Shown: positions 5,262-13,590, counted from the first letter of the stretch. The stretch is DNA of 15,967 bases from F23-B02 sp963632825 (GCA_963632825.1 CAVGWF010000064.1:1-15967); one strand, 5' to 3'. Made by a program: numbers and translations. Notes: generated from the letters alone by a model not told the origin.

Positions 5262-7526
5262 TTATGTTAACTTAAATATTTCCGCGGAGTATGGCGGCAA
5301 TATTCCGTCCGCGCATTTTCCGAGCAGGGGAGCGGCGTTCGGCAAATGCAGGCGATACTCATCGGCGCTGCGGTTGATAGCGCAGACAATACAGTCGTTT
5401 GCACACTCTCTGCGTATAATGAGCACATCGGGAGACACAGCCGAGAATACGGCATCACCCGCCATGAGTGCTTCGCTTGAGCTTCGTATTTCACCAAGTC
5501 TGGCATAAAAATTATGTAAACCAGAATACGATGGCTCAAACGGTGCTCTGTCAAATGGGTCGCCTGCACCGTCAAGGCACTGCTCATCGCCGTAGTAAAG
5601 GCAGGGAACTCCCGGAACGCAGTATTGTATGGCGGCACAGAGCTTTTGCAGCTTCACTGCGCGCTCTGACTGCTCATCGCTGAGCCTTAATGCGGCCTGC
5701 TGAGCACGGCTCAGGTTTTTGACATTGTCCGAGTCCGCACCGAGTGCGGTATGCAGCCGCTCAACATCATGTGAGGACAGAAGATTCATCAGCGCATAGT
5801 ACAGTGGAGCGGGATAGTTATACTGCTGCTGCCTGAGCGCATCGCGCAGCTCAAACGCACTCGCTTTTCCGCGCGCAAATGCTATCACTGCGGCTCTGAA
5901 CGGGTAATTCATGACCGAGTCAAGCGAAAAGCCAAGGGCGTAGTCACGCCGTTTGCCGTAGCTTATTTTTGTAACGGCATCCTCCCACACCTCGCCGATG
6001 ATAACACCGTCGGGTTTTTCGGACTTGACGGCGGCGCGTATGAGCGAGAGTACATCGTCAGGCAGCTCATCGGCCACATCGAGCCGCCAGCCGCGCGCAC
6101 CGCGCCTCAGCCAGAGCTTGACGATGCTGTTCCGCCCGCTGACGATGTAGTCCTGCCAGCTTTTGTCCTCCTCATTTACCTCCGGCAGATCTCTGAAGCT
6201 CCACCAGCAGCGGTAATCGTCGGGGTACGAGCGGAAGTCAAACCATTTGTAAAACGCAGACCCTTTATCCTGATATGCGCCGGTGCCGCCGTAGCTGCCA
6301 TAGCGGTCAAAATATATGCTGTCTGCTCCCGTGTGTGAGAAAACGCCGTCGTTAATAACGGATATGCCGAACTTTTCGGCATCGGCACACAGGTTTACAT
6401 AATCCTGAACGGTGCCGAGTATCGGGTCAACATTTTCATAGTTCGAGGTATCGTAGCGGTGATTTGACCGCGCCTCAACGATCGGATTCAAGTATAAAAC
6501 CGTTATGCCGAGCGTTTTAAGATACGGCAGCCTTGCAGCAATGCCGCTCAGCGTACCGCCATAGAAATCGTCCGGAGCGTAATCGCGCTCGCCCTCTCTC
6601 GGCTGCCACTTTACAGGCTCGCCTATGCTGCCGTGAAGCTGCGGCGTCTGACCGAGTGCGCGATGGTATTCTATACCGCGCGCCGCCGTATCGCCGTCGG
6701 AAAAGCCGAAACGGTCAGGGAATACCTGATACATTATGCCGCGGCGAAACCATTCAGGAGTTTCAAATCCGCGCTTAAAAACAGTCAGGCGGAAGCCGTC
6801 GCCGGATTCGGGACGGAGATAAGCCTCACCGCCGTTGAGCTTAAATGCGTAAAGCAGTGCGGCGGGCTTTTCGGGGGTAAAATCGCCTGTGAAAAAGCCG
6901 CCGGCCTGCCGCATGGGAAGCTCGGTGCGAAAATCATCGCCCCAGACGACGAGCTCGGCAGAGCTCACGCCTCCGAATGCGACGACGGAGAGCTCAACGC
7001 GGGTGCCCTCCTCTACGGCGCCTGTCCTGCTTCGGTATTTCTCGCTGTACTCATCGTGAAACGCGAGAGGACGGAGCCTGAGCGCGTCGGTCAGAACCTT
7101 TTCGAGAAACGCCGTGCGCGGCTGCATATCAAACAGCCAATCGCGGTCGGGCTGCGCAGTAAGCGCATCTCCGAAGCAGCGAACGACCGTTTTAACGGCA
7201 TCGTCCATACCGAGTCCGGCATCGTCCATCAGCAGCCTGAAAAGCTCCGACGGTATAAGCGACGAGGCATCGTAATTTATAAATTCGTATATTTTTTCCG
7301 GCGGATAGCCATAGCGCGAGCATCGCTCAAGGGCATCGTAAAATACGGCCGATGATATAAGATAAGAACCCATCAGCCCATTTACACTGTCGACCGGCAC
7401 CCAGCTGCCGCCACGCCTTTCAACATCGTAGTCACGCGGACGCCGGTACTCAATGTACAGCCTGCCGTTTTGCCAGTGCTCGTCATAGCCGCCGTAGGTA
7501 TAAACCTTTCTTGTCAGAGCATCCAT
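5262..7526 (-). CDS. GH13 alpha-glucan hydrolase (neopullulanase/amylopullulanase-like)
   Basis: A cytoplasmic enzyme (no signal peptide) of 754 residues, probably cleaving alpha-1,4 and perhaps alpha-1,6 bonds in glycogen or maltodextrins. Residues 1-160 form an N-terminal extension I do not recognise. Residues about 175-250 look like a beta-sandwich carbohydrate-binding region, and GIMYQVFPDRFGF (263-275) opens the GH13 barrel. The catalytic set is complete: nucleophile Asp483 in RLDVADE, acid/base Glu512 in IIGEVWED, and Asp587 in LLSSHDVERL. Conserved region I reads DGVFSHTG (393-400), with Ser where Asn is usual. MYQVFPDRF and the N-terminal domains fit the neopullulanase-type GH13 groups best. 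The start ATG overlaps the end of glgA by 13 bases and lacks a clear ribosome binding site, so translation is probably coupled. Confidence 0.88.
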   Translation of the reverse strand: MDALTRKVYTYGGYDEHWQNGRLYIEYRRPRDYDVERRGGSWVPVDSVNGLMGSYLISSAVFYDALERCSRYGYPPEKIYEFINYDASSLIPSELFRLLMDDAGLGMDDAVKTVVRCFGDALTAQPDRDWLFDMQPRTAFLEKVLTDALRLRPLAFHDEYSEKYRSRTGAVEEGTRVELSVVAFGGVSSAELVVWGDDFRTELPMRQAGGFFTGDFTPEKPAALLYAFKLNGGEAYLRPESGDGFRLTVFKRGFETPEWFRRGIMYQVFPDRFGFSDGDTAARGIEYHRALGQTPQLHGSIGEPVKWQPREGERDYAPDDFYGGTLSGIAARLPYLKTLGITVLYLNPIVEARSNHRYDTSNYENVDPILGTVQDYVNLCADAEKFGISVINDGVFSHTGADSIYFDRYGSYGGTGAYQDKGSAFYKWFDFRSYPDDYRCWWSFRDLPEVNEEDKSWQDYIVSGRNSIVKLWLRRGARGWRLDVADELPDDVLSLIRAAVKSEKPDGVIIGEVWEDAVTKISYGKRRDYALGFSLDSVMNYPFRAAVIAFARGKASAFELRDALRQQQYNYPAPLYYALMNLLSSHDVERLHTALGADSDNVKNLSRAQQAALRLSDEQSERAVKLQKLCAAIQYCVPGVPCLYYGDEQCLDGAGDPFDRAPFEPSYSGLHNFYARLGEIRSSSEALMAGDAVFSAVSPDVLIIRRECANDCIVCAINRSADEYRLHLPNAAPLLGKCADGILPPYSAEIFKLT

Positions 7527-8992
7527 AAATAAAGCTTTGCATATTCCTCGGAGGAGCGGTCAAAGCTGAAGTCCGCCTCCATTGCCTGCCGCACGAGCGA
7601 GCCCATGACCTCGGGCCTGTGCCAGCAATCAAGCGCGAGCATGATTGCGTCCTTCATTTCGTGGGCGTTAAAGTCCGCAAACGAGAAGCCGGTGCCCTCG
7701 CCCGTAAAGCGATTGTAGGGCTTTACCGAGTCCTTGAGCCCGCCGGTCTCACGCACGATGGGCAGAGTGCCATAGCGCATGGCTATCATCTGCGACAGAC
7801 CGCAGGGCTCAAAGCGCGACGGCATCAGCAGAAAATCGGCGCCGGCATATACCTTGTGAGATAACTCCTCGTTATACCCGATGAACGCGCACAGCCTGCC
7901 CTTATAGCGCTGCTCTGCCTTGCGCATAAACTGCTCGTATTCTCTGTCTCCGCTGCCGAGCATGAAAAACTGCATATCGTTATACTGCATGAGCTCATCA
8001 AGCATACATTCAACAAGGTCAAAGCCCTTTTGCTCGGTCATGCGCGTTACCATGGCGAATAAGGGTGCATCCGCTCTCTGCTCAAGTCCGTACTGCTCCT
8101 GAAGAACAAGTTTACATAATTTTTTGTTTCCGAGTCTGCCCTTATGGTATCTCGCGGGCAGAGCAGGGTCGGTGAGGGGATTAAAGGACTTGGTGTCGAT
8201 GCCGTTTATGATACCCGAAAGCTCGTTTGAGCGCGCGCTGAGAATACCCTCAAGCCCCTCGCCGAAGTATGCGGTTTTTATCTCATTGGCGTAGGTGGGG
8301 CTGACGGTGTTTATCCTGTCTGCGAATACGCAGCCGGCTTTGAGAAAATCGGCGCAGCCGTTTAATTCAAGAAATTCCGGAGTGTAGTATTTATCCTCAA
8401 CTCCGAGCAGATCCTGAACATAGTCAAATCCGAATTTTCCTTGGTATGCAATGTTATGTATGGTAAGCAGCCAGCGCAGTCCCTCCTGCATCGCGCCCCT
8501 GTACTGCGTCTTTGCGAGCATGGGCAGCATGGCGGTGTGCCAGTCGTTGCAGTGAACGATTTCGGGAGTAAAGCCGAGGTTCGGTATGGCATCGAGCACG
8601 GCGCGCGTAAAGAAGGCATACTGCTCGCCCTCGGCCATGCCGCCGCGATAAATCTTATCGCCGAAGTAAAACTCGCTGTCAACGAGGTAAATGCATATCC
8701 CGTCAAGCTCAAGCCGCTCGATTCCGCAGTACTGCGTGCGCCACCCGAGGTTTACATAAAAATCAAACATATGCTCGACCCTGCCGGCGTATCTGTCCTT
8801 TATGCAGCGGTGATACGGTGTTATCACCCTCGCGTCAAAGCCCAGCTTTTTAAGTGACTTCGGCAGCGTTCCGACAACATCGGCAAGCCCGCCGGTCTTT
8901 GACAGAGGCGCGCATTCGGCAGCAGCCAGCAGGATACGGGGCAGCTCGCTGCGTCCCTTTTCGTTAAGGATGCTCTTAAATTGCTTCTTCAT
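7514..8992 (-). CDS. glgA: Glycogen synthase (ADP-glucose type, GT5)
   Basis: It adds glucose from ADP-glucose to the ends of alpha-1,4-glucan chains in the cytoplasm. From the ATG at 8992 the protein has 492 residues, the normal GlgA length. Lys32-Thr-Gly-Gly-Leu (SKTGGLADVVG) is the ADP-glucose binding motif. HNIAYQG (179-185), TRMTEQKGFDL (316-326) and SRFEPCGLSQMIAMRYG (392-408), with Glu395 at the catalytic position, are all typical of GT5. A TTG at 9025 would add 11 residues; the ATG is preferred because it opens a standard N-terminus. The ribosome binding site (AAAGGA) is rather far at about 13 bases. The start overlaps the end of glgB by 17 bases, so the two genes are in one operon with coupled translation. 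Confidence 0.95.
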   Translation of the reverse strand: MKKQFKSILNEKGRSELPRILLAAAECAPLSKTGGLADVVGTLPKSLKKLGFDARVITPYHRCIKDRYAGRVEHMFDFYVNLGWRTQYCGIERLELDGICIYLVDSEFYFGDKIYRGGMAEGEQYAFFTRAVLDAIPNLGFTPEIVHCNDWHTAMLPMLAKTQYRGAMQEGLRWLLTIHNIAYQGKFGFDYVQDLLGVEDKYYTPEFLELNGCADFLKAGCVFADRINTVSPTYANEIKTAYFGEGLEGILSARSNELSGIINGIDTKSFNPLTDPALPARYHKGRLGNKKLCKLVLQEQYGLEQRADAPLFAMVTRMTEQKGFDLVECMLDELMQYNDMQFFMLGSGDREYEQFMRKAEQRYKGRLCAFIGYNEELSHKVYAGADFLLMPSRFEPCGLSQMIAMRYGTLPIVRETGGLKDSVKPYNRFTGEGTGFSFADFNAHEMKDAIMLALDCWHRPEVMGSLVRQAMEADFSFDRSSEEYAKLYLWML

Positions 8993-10898
8993 TTTTCTCA
9001 GCCGTCCTTTCCGGAATGTATTCAAAATATACTGCCGACAGCGGCGGCAGGTCTATCACTGCACTGTAGGGCAGATTGTCAAAGCCAGTATCCCGGCTGC
9101 GTATAAGCTCTGCATTATGTAAACCCGAGCCGCCGAAGCGCGCGTCGTCGCTCGAAAGTATCTCGCGCAGAGTACCCGGCTGCGGAAGCCCTATGGTAAA
9201 GCCGCGATTCTCGTTGGGAATGAAATTGCAGGCGCACACGAGGAAGCTTTCGGTGCCGCATCGGGCAGAACGGAGAAACGCGATCGAGCTGAGCGCTCTC
9301 TCATTGACATTGAGCCATTTGAATCCGTCCCACGAGTTATCCACCTGATAGAGCGCAGGGCAGCCTTTATACATATGATTGAGTGCGGCACAGTATTCCC
9401 GAAGCTTCTCGTGCATGGGGTAATCCAGCAGCAGCCAGTCGAGCTCCTGCTCGAAATTCCACTCTATAAACTGACCGAACTCCGAGCCCATGAAGCACAG
9501 CTTTTTGCCCGGATGGGCAAACTGGTATCCGTACAGAGCGCGCAGAGTTGCAAACTTCTGCTCATAGCTTCCGAACATTTTATCGAGCATCGACTTCTTG
9601 CCGTGCACGACTTCATCATGAGAATATGCGAGGATGAAATTTTCGGAAAAAGCGTACATCATCGAGAATGTGAGCTTATCGTGCAAGCCCTTGCGAAAGA
9701 GAGGGTCGGCCGAAAAATAATCGAGGGTGTCGTGCATATAGCCCATGTCCCACTTGAAGCTGAAGCCCAGACCGCCGACGGAGGGCGGCATGGTGACCAT
9801 CGGATATGCGGTCGATTCCTCGGCTATGGTGACAGCTCCGTGATAGTTTGACAGAACGGCGCGGTTTAACTTCCGCAAAAACTGCACGGCACCGAGGTTT
9901 ATGTTGCCGCCCTCCCGGTTCGGAGTGTATTCTCCGTTTTTTCTGCCGTAGTTGAGGTACAGCATAGATGAAACGGCATCCACGCGTATGCCGTCTATGT
10001 GGTAGCGCTCAAAGAAAAAGCAGGCGGAGGATATGAGAAACGACTGCACCTCTGGCATGTCATAGTCGAAAATGAGCGTTCCCCACTCGGGGTGCGCCGC
10101 CATGCGCTCCTCCTTGCATTCGAAAAGCCGCGTGCCGTCGAAGCAGGCAAGCCCGTGCTCGTCGCGCGGAAAATGTGCCGGCACCCAGTCCATGATAACG
10201 CCGATGCCCGCTTCATGTAGAATATCGACAAGCTCGGCAAACTCGTCCGGCGTACCGTACCGGCTCGTCGGAGCATAGTATCCCGTGACCTGATAGCCCC
10301 ATGAGCCGGGGTAAGGATACTCCGTAAGCGGCAGAAGCTCGATGTGCGTGTAGCCCATGTCCGAGCAGTATCCTGCAATCTCCGGTGCTATGCGGGCGTA
10401 GTTCACGCCGCCCTCTGGCGTTTTCCACGAGCCGAGGTGCATCTCGTATATCGACATGGGACTTTCAAAGCAGCTTCGGTGAGCGCGCTGCCGCATATAT
10501 ACCTCGTCACGCCAATCATGCGAGCCTGTCCACACGCGCGACGCCGTGTTCAGTCCGGTCTGCGACCACTGCGCAAAGGGATCGGATTTCCACACGACCC
10601 TGCCGCCGCGCTGAGTCACGCAGTATTTATACAGATCACCGTTCTTGAGCCCCGCCGCAAAGCAGTGCCATATGCCGCCGCGCATTTCCATCGGTGTTTT
10701 TTCCGGATCCCAGCCGTTAAAATCGCCGACGAGCGATACGGCCTCGGCATTCGGCGCCCAAACGGAAAAGCGATGCATTTTAAGCTCGTCCTCATAATGA
10801 CAGCCGAGCAGCAGCCACGCCTTTTCCGCGCTGCCGGTGTTGAACAGGAAAACATCGTCCTGCGGCACATATTTATCTATTGGTTCGGAATAATTCAT
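8976..10898 (-). CDS. glgB: 1,4-alpha-glucan branching enzyme (GH13)
   Basis: It cuts an alpha-1,4 chain and re-attaches it through an alpha-1,6 bond, making the branches of glycogen. The ATG at 10898 is preferred because GGAG lies eight bases upstream; an in-frame ATG at 10913 overlaps that site. The 640 residues include an N-terminal CBM48-type module (HRFSVWAPNAEAVSLVGDFN at 42-61), the branching-enzyme signature YEMHLGSW (151-158), region I MDWVPAHFPRD (236-246), nucleophile Asp307 in GIRVDAVSSML, Glu360 in TIAEEST, and Asp428 in YSHDEVVHGK. SEFGQFIEWN near the C-terminal third is also typical. It is the first gene of the glg operon, behind the promoter at 10937-10965. glgC, glgD and glgP are not in the window. 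Confidence 0.95.
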   Translation of the reverse strand: MNYSEPIDKYVPQDDVFLFNTGSAEKAWLLLGCHYEDELKMHRFSVWAPNAEAVSLVGDFNGWDPEKTPMEMRGGIWHCFAAGLKNGDLYKYCVTQRGGRVVWKSDPFAQWSQTGLNTASRVWTGSHDWRDEVYMRQRAHRSCFESPMSIYEMHLGSWKTPEGGVNYARIAPEIAGYCSDMGYTHIELLPLTEYPYPGSWGYQVTGYYAPTSRYGTPDEFAELVDILHEAGIGVIMDWVPAHFPRDEHGLACFDGTRLFECKEERMAAHPEWGTLIFDYDMPEVQSFLISSACFFFERYHIDGIRVDAVSSMLYLNYGRKNGEYTPNREGGNINLGAVQFLRKLNRAVLSNYHGAVTIAEESTAYPMVTMPPSVGGLGFSFKWDMGYMHDTLDYFSADPLFRKGLHDKLTFSMMYAFSENFILAYSHDEVVHGKKSMLDKMFGSYEQKFATLRALYGYQFAHPGKKLCFMGSEFGQFIEWNFEQELDWLLLDYPMHEKLREYCAALNHMYKGCPALYQVDNSWDGFKWLNVNERALSSIAFLRSARCGTESFLVCACNFIPNENRGFTIGLPQPGTLREILSSDDARFGGSGLHNAELIRSRDTGFDNLPYSAVIDLPPLSAVYFEYIPERTAEKNEEAI

Positions 10899-10936
10899 AT
10901 CATTTCTCCGCATGTAGTGTTTACTTATATGTAGAC

Positions 10937-10965
10937 ATTATAAAGCACGCCCGAGCAAATGCCAA
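10937..10965 (-). promoter_or_regulatory. Promoter of the glgB-glgA-GH13 operon
   Basis: On the minus strand, TTGGCA (10965-10960, five of six), a 17-bp spacer and a perfect TATAAT (10942-10937). Initiation near 10930 gives a leader of about 30 bases to the glgB start. It is back to back with the gloA promoter, about 10 bp apart. Confidence 0.78.
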
Positions 10966-10976
10966 TAAGTTTTTGC

Positions 10977-11005
10977 TTGCATCGGCTGCAAAAACATAAT
11001 AAAAT
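10977..11005 (+). promoter_or_regulatory. Candidate promoter of the glyoxalase gene
   Basis: TTGCAT 10977-10982, a 17-bp spacer and TAAAAT 11000-11005. An overlapping alternative is TTGCTT 10973-10978, 16 bp, CATAAT 10995-11000. Both place the start about 20-30 bases before the ATG. Confidence 0.45.
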
Positions 11006-11031
11006 GAGGGCATAAATGTCGGAGGTGTGAT

Positions 11032-11400
11032 ATGTTTGCGTTTAACCACTTCAATTTCAATGTACTTGATCTGGAAAGAAGCATAAAATTTTACGATGAG
11101 GCGCTTGGGCTCAAGCCTGTGCGCGAGAAGAATGCACTCGACGGCAGCTATAAGCTCGTATTCCTCGGCGACGGCGTTACAGGCTTTACGCTCGAGCTTA
11201 CATGGCTGCGCGACCGCGATACGGCGTATGACCTCGGCGAGCAGGAGTTTCACCTCGCATTTACGGCGGAGGATATTGAAAGGGCTCACGAGAAGCACGA
11301 GAAAATGGGCTGCATCTGCTACGAAAATGCCGGTATGGGCATTTATTTCCTCGAGGACCCCGACGGCTATTGGATAGAGATCATCCCGCCCAGAAAATGA
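11032..11400 (+). CDS. gloA: Glyoxalase I (lactoylglutathione lyase-type VOC protein)
   Basis: It probably isomerises the hemithioacetal of methylglyoxal to the S-lactoyl thioester, detoxifying a glycolytic by-product. GGAGG at 11021-11025 is six bases before the ATG. The 122 residues make two beta-alpha-beta-beta-beta modules. The metal ligands expected for GloA are all present: His6 (FNHFNFNV), Glu55 (FTLEL), His74 (QEFHLAF) and Glu116 (GYWIEII), at nearly the same spacing as in the E. coli enzyme. EDPDGYWIEI (108-117) is the family signature. Many anaerobes lack glutathione, so the natural thiol may be another low-molecular-weight thiol. It stands alone, divergent from the glycogen operon. 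Confidence 0.88.
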   Translation: MFAFNHFNFNVLDLERSIKFYDEALGLKPVREKNALDGSYKLVFLGDGVTGFTLELTWLRDRDTAYDLGEQEFHLAFTAEDIERAHEKHEKMGCICYENAGMGIYFLEDPDGYWIEIIPPRK

Positions 11401-11420
11401 TCTGCGTATGATAGATCATA

Positions 11421-11440
11421 ATATTTAAGTATATTTAAGT
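11421..11440 (+). repeat. Tandem decamer repeat just upstream of the lysA promoter
   Basis: ATATTTAAGT occurs twice in exact tandem (11421-11430, 11431-11440), one helical turn apart and ending two bases before the -35. The second copy also forms an imperfect palindrome with the next bases (ATTTAAGT ACTTGAAT, 11433-11448), reaching into the -35. It could be an operator or an AT-rich UP-like element. Confidence 0.5.
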
Positions 11441-11442
11441 AC

Positions 11443-11471
11443 TTGAATGTTAAGAAACCGTTAGCTATAAT
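11443..11471 (+). promoter_or_regulatory. lysA: Promoter of lysA
   Basis: TTGAAT 11443-11448, a 17-bp spacer and a perfect TATAAT 11466-11471. Initiation near 11478 gives a leader of about 58 bases, containing only a short GCGGC/GCCGC stem and no lysine riboswitch. The deoC promoter uses the same -35 and -10 hexamers. Confidence 0.78.
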
Positions 11472-11536
11472 ACGCCCATGCGGCGGTGCACACTGTTCGG
11501 CCGCTGCAAATCGAAGGTAAAAAAGAGGAAACTGCT

Positions 11537-12835
11537 ATGATCTGCGAAAACATCAGCCGCGGCGAGGACGGAGCTCTCCGCTTTGCCGGTCAGAATGTGA
11601 AGGCGCTTGCCGAAAGCTACGGAACGCCGCTGTACCTCATAGACGAGGACAGGGTGCGTGCAAACTGCCGCGTTTACCGCGAGGCATTCAGAAAGCATTT
11701 CGGAAAAAACTCAAAGGTGCTGTATGCAAGCAAAGCAAATTCCTTTAAAAGGATGTACGAGATAATGAGCGAGGAGGGCATGAACATAGATGTCGTCTCC
11801 TCGGGCGAAATATACACGGCAAAGCTCGCCGGATATCCTCTCGAAAATGCGTATTTCCACGGCAATAACAAGACCGCGCAGGATATTTCCTTCGCAATGG
11901 ACAGCGGCGTCGGCTGCTTTGTCATAGACAACGAGGACGAGCTCGACGCAGTCGAGGCTGAGGCCGCGAGACGCGGAACGGTGCAGAAGGCGCTCCTGCG
12001 CCTGACCCCGGGCATAGATCCGCATACATATGAGGCAATGTCCACAGGCAGGGTGGATTCCAAATTCGGCGTTTCCATTGAGACCGGTCAGGCCGAGCCA
12101 TTTGCGGTAAGGGCGCTTTCCATGCCGCACATTGATCTCGCCGGCTTCCACTGCCACGTCGGTTCGCAGGTGTTCGCCGAGGATGTTTTCGAGCGTGCGG
12201 CGGAGATAATGCTGAGCTTTGCCGCAATGATGAAGGAAAAGTACGGCATGGCAACGCGTGAGCTTGATCTCGGCGGCGGCTACGGTGTGCGCTATGACGA
12301 CGGCGACCCGCAGCTCAATGTCGGAGAAAAGATATCCGAGGTAGCACAGGCGATAAAGGCCGAGTGCCGGGCTCTCGGCATGGATATGCCGGCAATATCT
12401 ATGGAGCCGGGCCGTGCGATAGTCGCGGACGCAGGTATGACGCTGTATACCGTCGGCGGTGTAAAGCGCATTACCGGATATAAGAATTATGTCTCCATAG
12501 ACGGCGGCATGGGCGACAACCCCCGCTTCGCGCTCTACCGCGCAAAGCATGGCTGCCTTGCGGCACAGGAAAGTGCCGGCGAGGGCATGATGCGCTGCTC
12601 ACTCGTCGGACGCTGCTGCGAAAGCGGCGATATAATCCAGGAGGATATCCTGCTGCCGGAGAGCACAAAGCGCGGCGATATTGTCGCCGTGTGCACAACG
12701 GGCGCGTACAACTACTCGATGGCGTCAAACTACAACCGCATACCGCGTCCGCCCATAGTGATGCTGCGCGGCGGCGAGAGCTATACTGCAGTAAGGCGCG
12801 AGAGCCTCGCGGATATCTGCCTCAACGACCTGTGA
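11537..12835 (+). CDS. lysA: Diaminopimelate decarboxylase
   Basis: This PLP enzyme converts meso-diaminopimelate to L-lysine, the last step of lysine synthesis. The ATG at 11537 has GAGGA seven bases upstream; the open frame extends to 11486 but lacks a ribosome binding site there. The 432 residues match the fold-type III family. Lys66 in YASKAN binds PLP, His205/His207 are in GFHCHVGSQ, the Gly-rich loop is at 246-249, and EPGR is at 290-293. Cys361-Glu362 in RCCESGDI supplies the residues that complete the neighbouring subunit's active site, and GAYNYSMASNYN is at 389-400. All key residues are present. The gene is flanked by its own promoter and terminator, apart from other dap genes. Confidence 0.95.
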   Translation: MICENISRGEDGALRFAGQNVKALAESYGTPLYLIDEDRVRANCRVYREAFRKHFGKNSKVLYASKANSFKRMYEIMSEEGMNIDVVSSGEIYTAKLAGYPLENAYFHGNNKTAQDISFAMDSGVGCFVIDNEDELDAVEAEAARRGTVQKALLRLTPGIDPHTYEAMSTGRVDSKFGVSIETGQAEPFAVRALSMPHIDLAGFHCHVGSQVFAEDVFERAAEIMLSFAAMMKEKYGMATRELDLGGGYGVRYDDGDPQLNVGEKISEVAQAIKAECRALGMDMPAISMEPGRAIVADAGMTLYTVGGVKRITGYKNYVSIDGGMGDNPRFALYRAKHGCLAAQESAGEGMMRCSLVGRCCESGDIIQEDILLPESTKRGDIVAVCTTGAYNYSMASNYNRIPRPPIVMLRGGESYTAVRRESLADICLNDL

Positions 12836-12854
12836 CCGTCTTATGATCCTGTAA

Positions 12855-12894
12855 AAAACGCCTGCATCCGCCGAAAAACGGGTGCAGGCGTTTT
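12855..12894. terminator. Bidirectional terminator between lysA and the SSB-like gene
   Basis: A 16-bp stem with one G-T pair (12855-12870 with 12879-12894, core ACGCCTGCA/TGCAGGCGT) has an eight-base loop. It ends in T4 on the plus strand and in T6 on the minus strand. It serves both convergent genes. Confidence 0.9.
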
Positions 12895-12898
12895 GCGC

Positions 12899-13504
12899 TC
12901 ACAGCTTTTCAATCTCCGTCACCGACACCTCGAACGCCGTTTTTTCAACCGGCTCTCCGTCAATGAGCTTTATGTAGCTGCGGCTCTGTATCCGCCCCTC
13001 GAGCGACACCGCGGTTCCGGTATCCCAGTAGGATGCCTCGCGTGCCTTGAGCCCCCATGTTATGCATGGCAGATAGTCCGAGCGACCGTATTTGCGGTTT
13101 ACTGCCAGCATCAGGTCGCATATGTCTCTGCCCATCGGCGTTACACGCAGGTTAGGCGGCTTGCACAGCGTGCCGGTGAGCCTGATGATATTGACATCCT
13201 CGCCGGTGCAGGGATACATTTCCTTTGCAAACACGGTTATAACGAGCTTTGCGCCCTTGCCGCTTTTGTTGTTGAACGACCTCAACTCACCGATAACGCA
13301 GAGCTTTTCGAGCTCACATGCGTCTATAGCGGACAGAAGCTGCCTGCGCGCAATTACATTTATCGTGTCCGTCGCGCCGGAAAGACGGGCTGCCTCCAGC
13401 GCGAATGTGTAGAATGCTTCACCGCGTCCCGAGTGAGAAAATACCGGTGAGGATGCCATAACGCCGGTAAGCTGAGCGAAGTTGCTGCTTGTGTTTTCAT
13501 CCAT
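12899..13504 (-). CDS. Single-stranded DNA-binding protein with two OB folds
   Basis: 201 residues. The second half (about 104-201) follows the SSB pattern: LTGTLCKPPNLRVTPMGRDI, then LMLAVNRKYG (131-140), DYLPCITWG (143-151), and LEGRIQSRSYIK (168-179). The first half (about 8-96) has the same strand order in diverged form (LTGVMASSP, FYTFALEAAR, CVIGELRSFNN, LVITVFAKEM), so the protein looks like a tandem OB-fold duplication. The acidic C-terminal DDDIPF-type tail that recruits partners in canonical SSB is absent; it ends VTEIEKL. It is therefore probably an accessory SSB rather than the housekeeping one. An AAGGA ribosome binding site about 13 bases upstream lies in an inverted repeat. It is divergent from deoC. 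Confidence 0.8.
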   Translation of the reverse strand: MDENTSSNFAQLTGVMASSPVFSHSGRGEAFYTFALEAARLSGATDTINVIARRQLLSAIDACELEKLCVIGELRSFNNKSGKGAKLVITVFAKEMYPCTGEDVNIIRLTGTLCKPPNLRVTPMGRDICDLMLAVNRKYGRSDYLPCITWGLKAREASYWDTGTAVSLEGRIQSRSYIKLIDGEPVEKTAFEVSVTEIEKL

Positions 13505-13516
13505 ATGTCTGTTCCG

Positions 13517-13555
13517 GTCCTTAATTAATAGTTTTTATTAGAGTATATTAAGGAC
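13517..13555. repeat. Inverted repeat upstream of the SSB-like gene
   Basis: Perfect 9-bp arms GTCCTTAAT (13517-13525) and ATTAAGGAC (13547-13555) have centres 30 bp apart, close to three helical turns. One arm contains the AAGGA site of the SSB-like gene. A minus-strand TATACT (13547-13542) lies between the arms and could be its -10. It is either an operator pair or, if transcribed from further up, a hairpin hiding the ribosome binding site. Confidence 0.45.
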
Positions 13556-13561
13556 AAATGC

Positions 13562-13590
13562 TTGAATATGCAGCGGCTTTGCAATATAAT
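13562..13590 (+). promoter_or_regulatory. deoC: Promoter of deoC
   Basis: TTGAAT 13562-13567, a 17-bp spacer and a perfect TATAAT 13585-13590, giving a leader of about 28 bases. The AT-rich leader contains AATATT twice, three bases apart. Confidence 0.78.

Noticed and set aside
6633..7355. Plus-strand 240-codon frame
   Set aside because: Antisense shadow of the GH13 gene, whose catalytic motifs and operon overlaps are clear.
11472..11536. Lysine riboswitch before lysA
   Set aside because: The leader is only about 58 bases and has a single 5-bp stem, far too small for the lysine aptamer.
11711..12550. Minus-strand 279-codon frame
   Set aside because: Antisense shadow of lysA.
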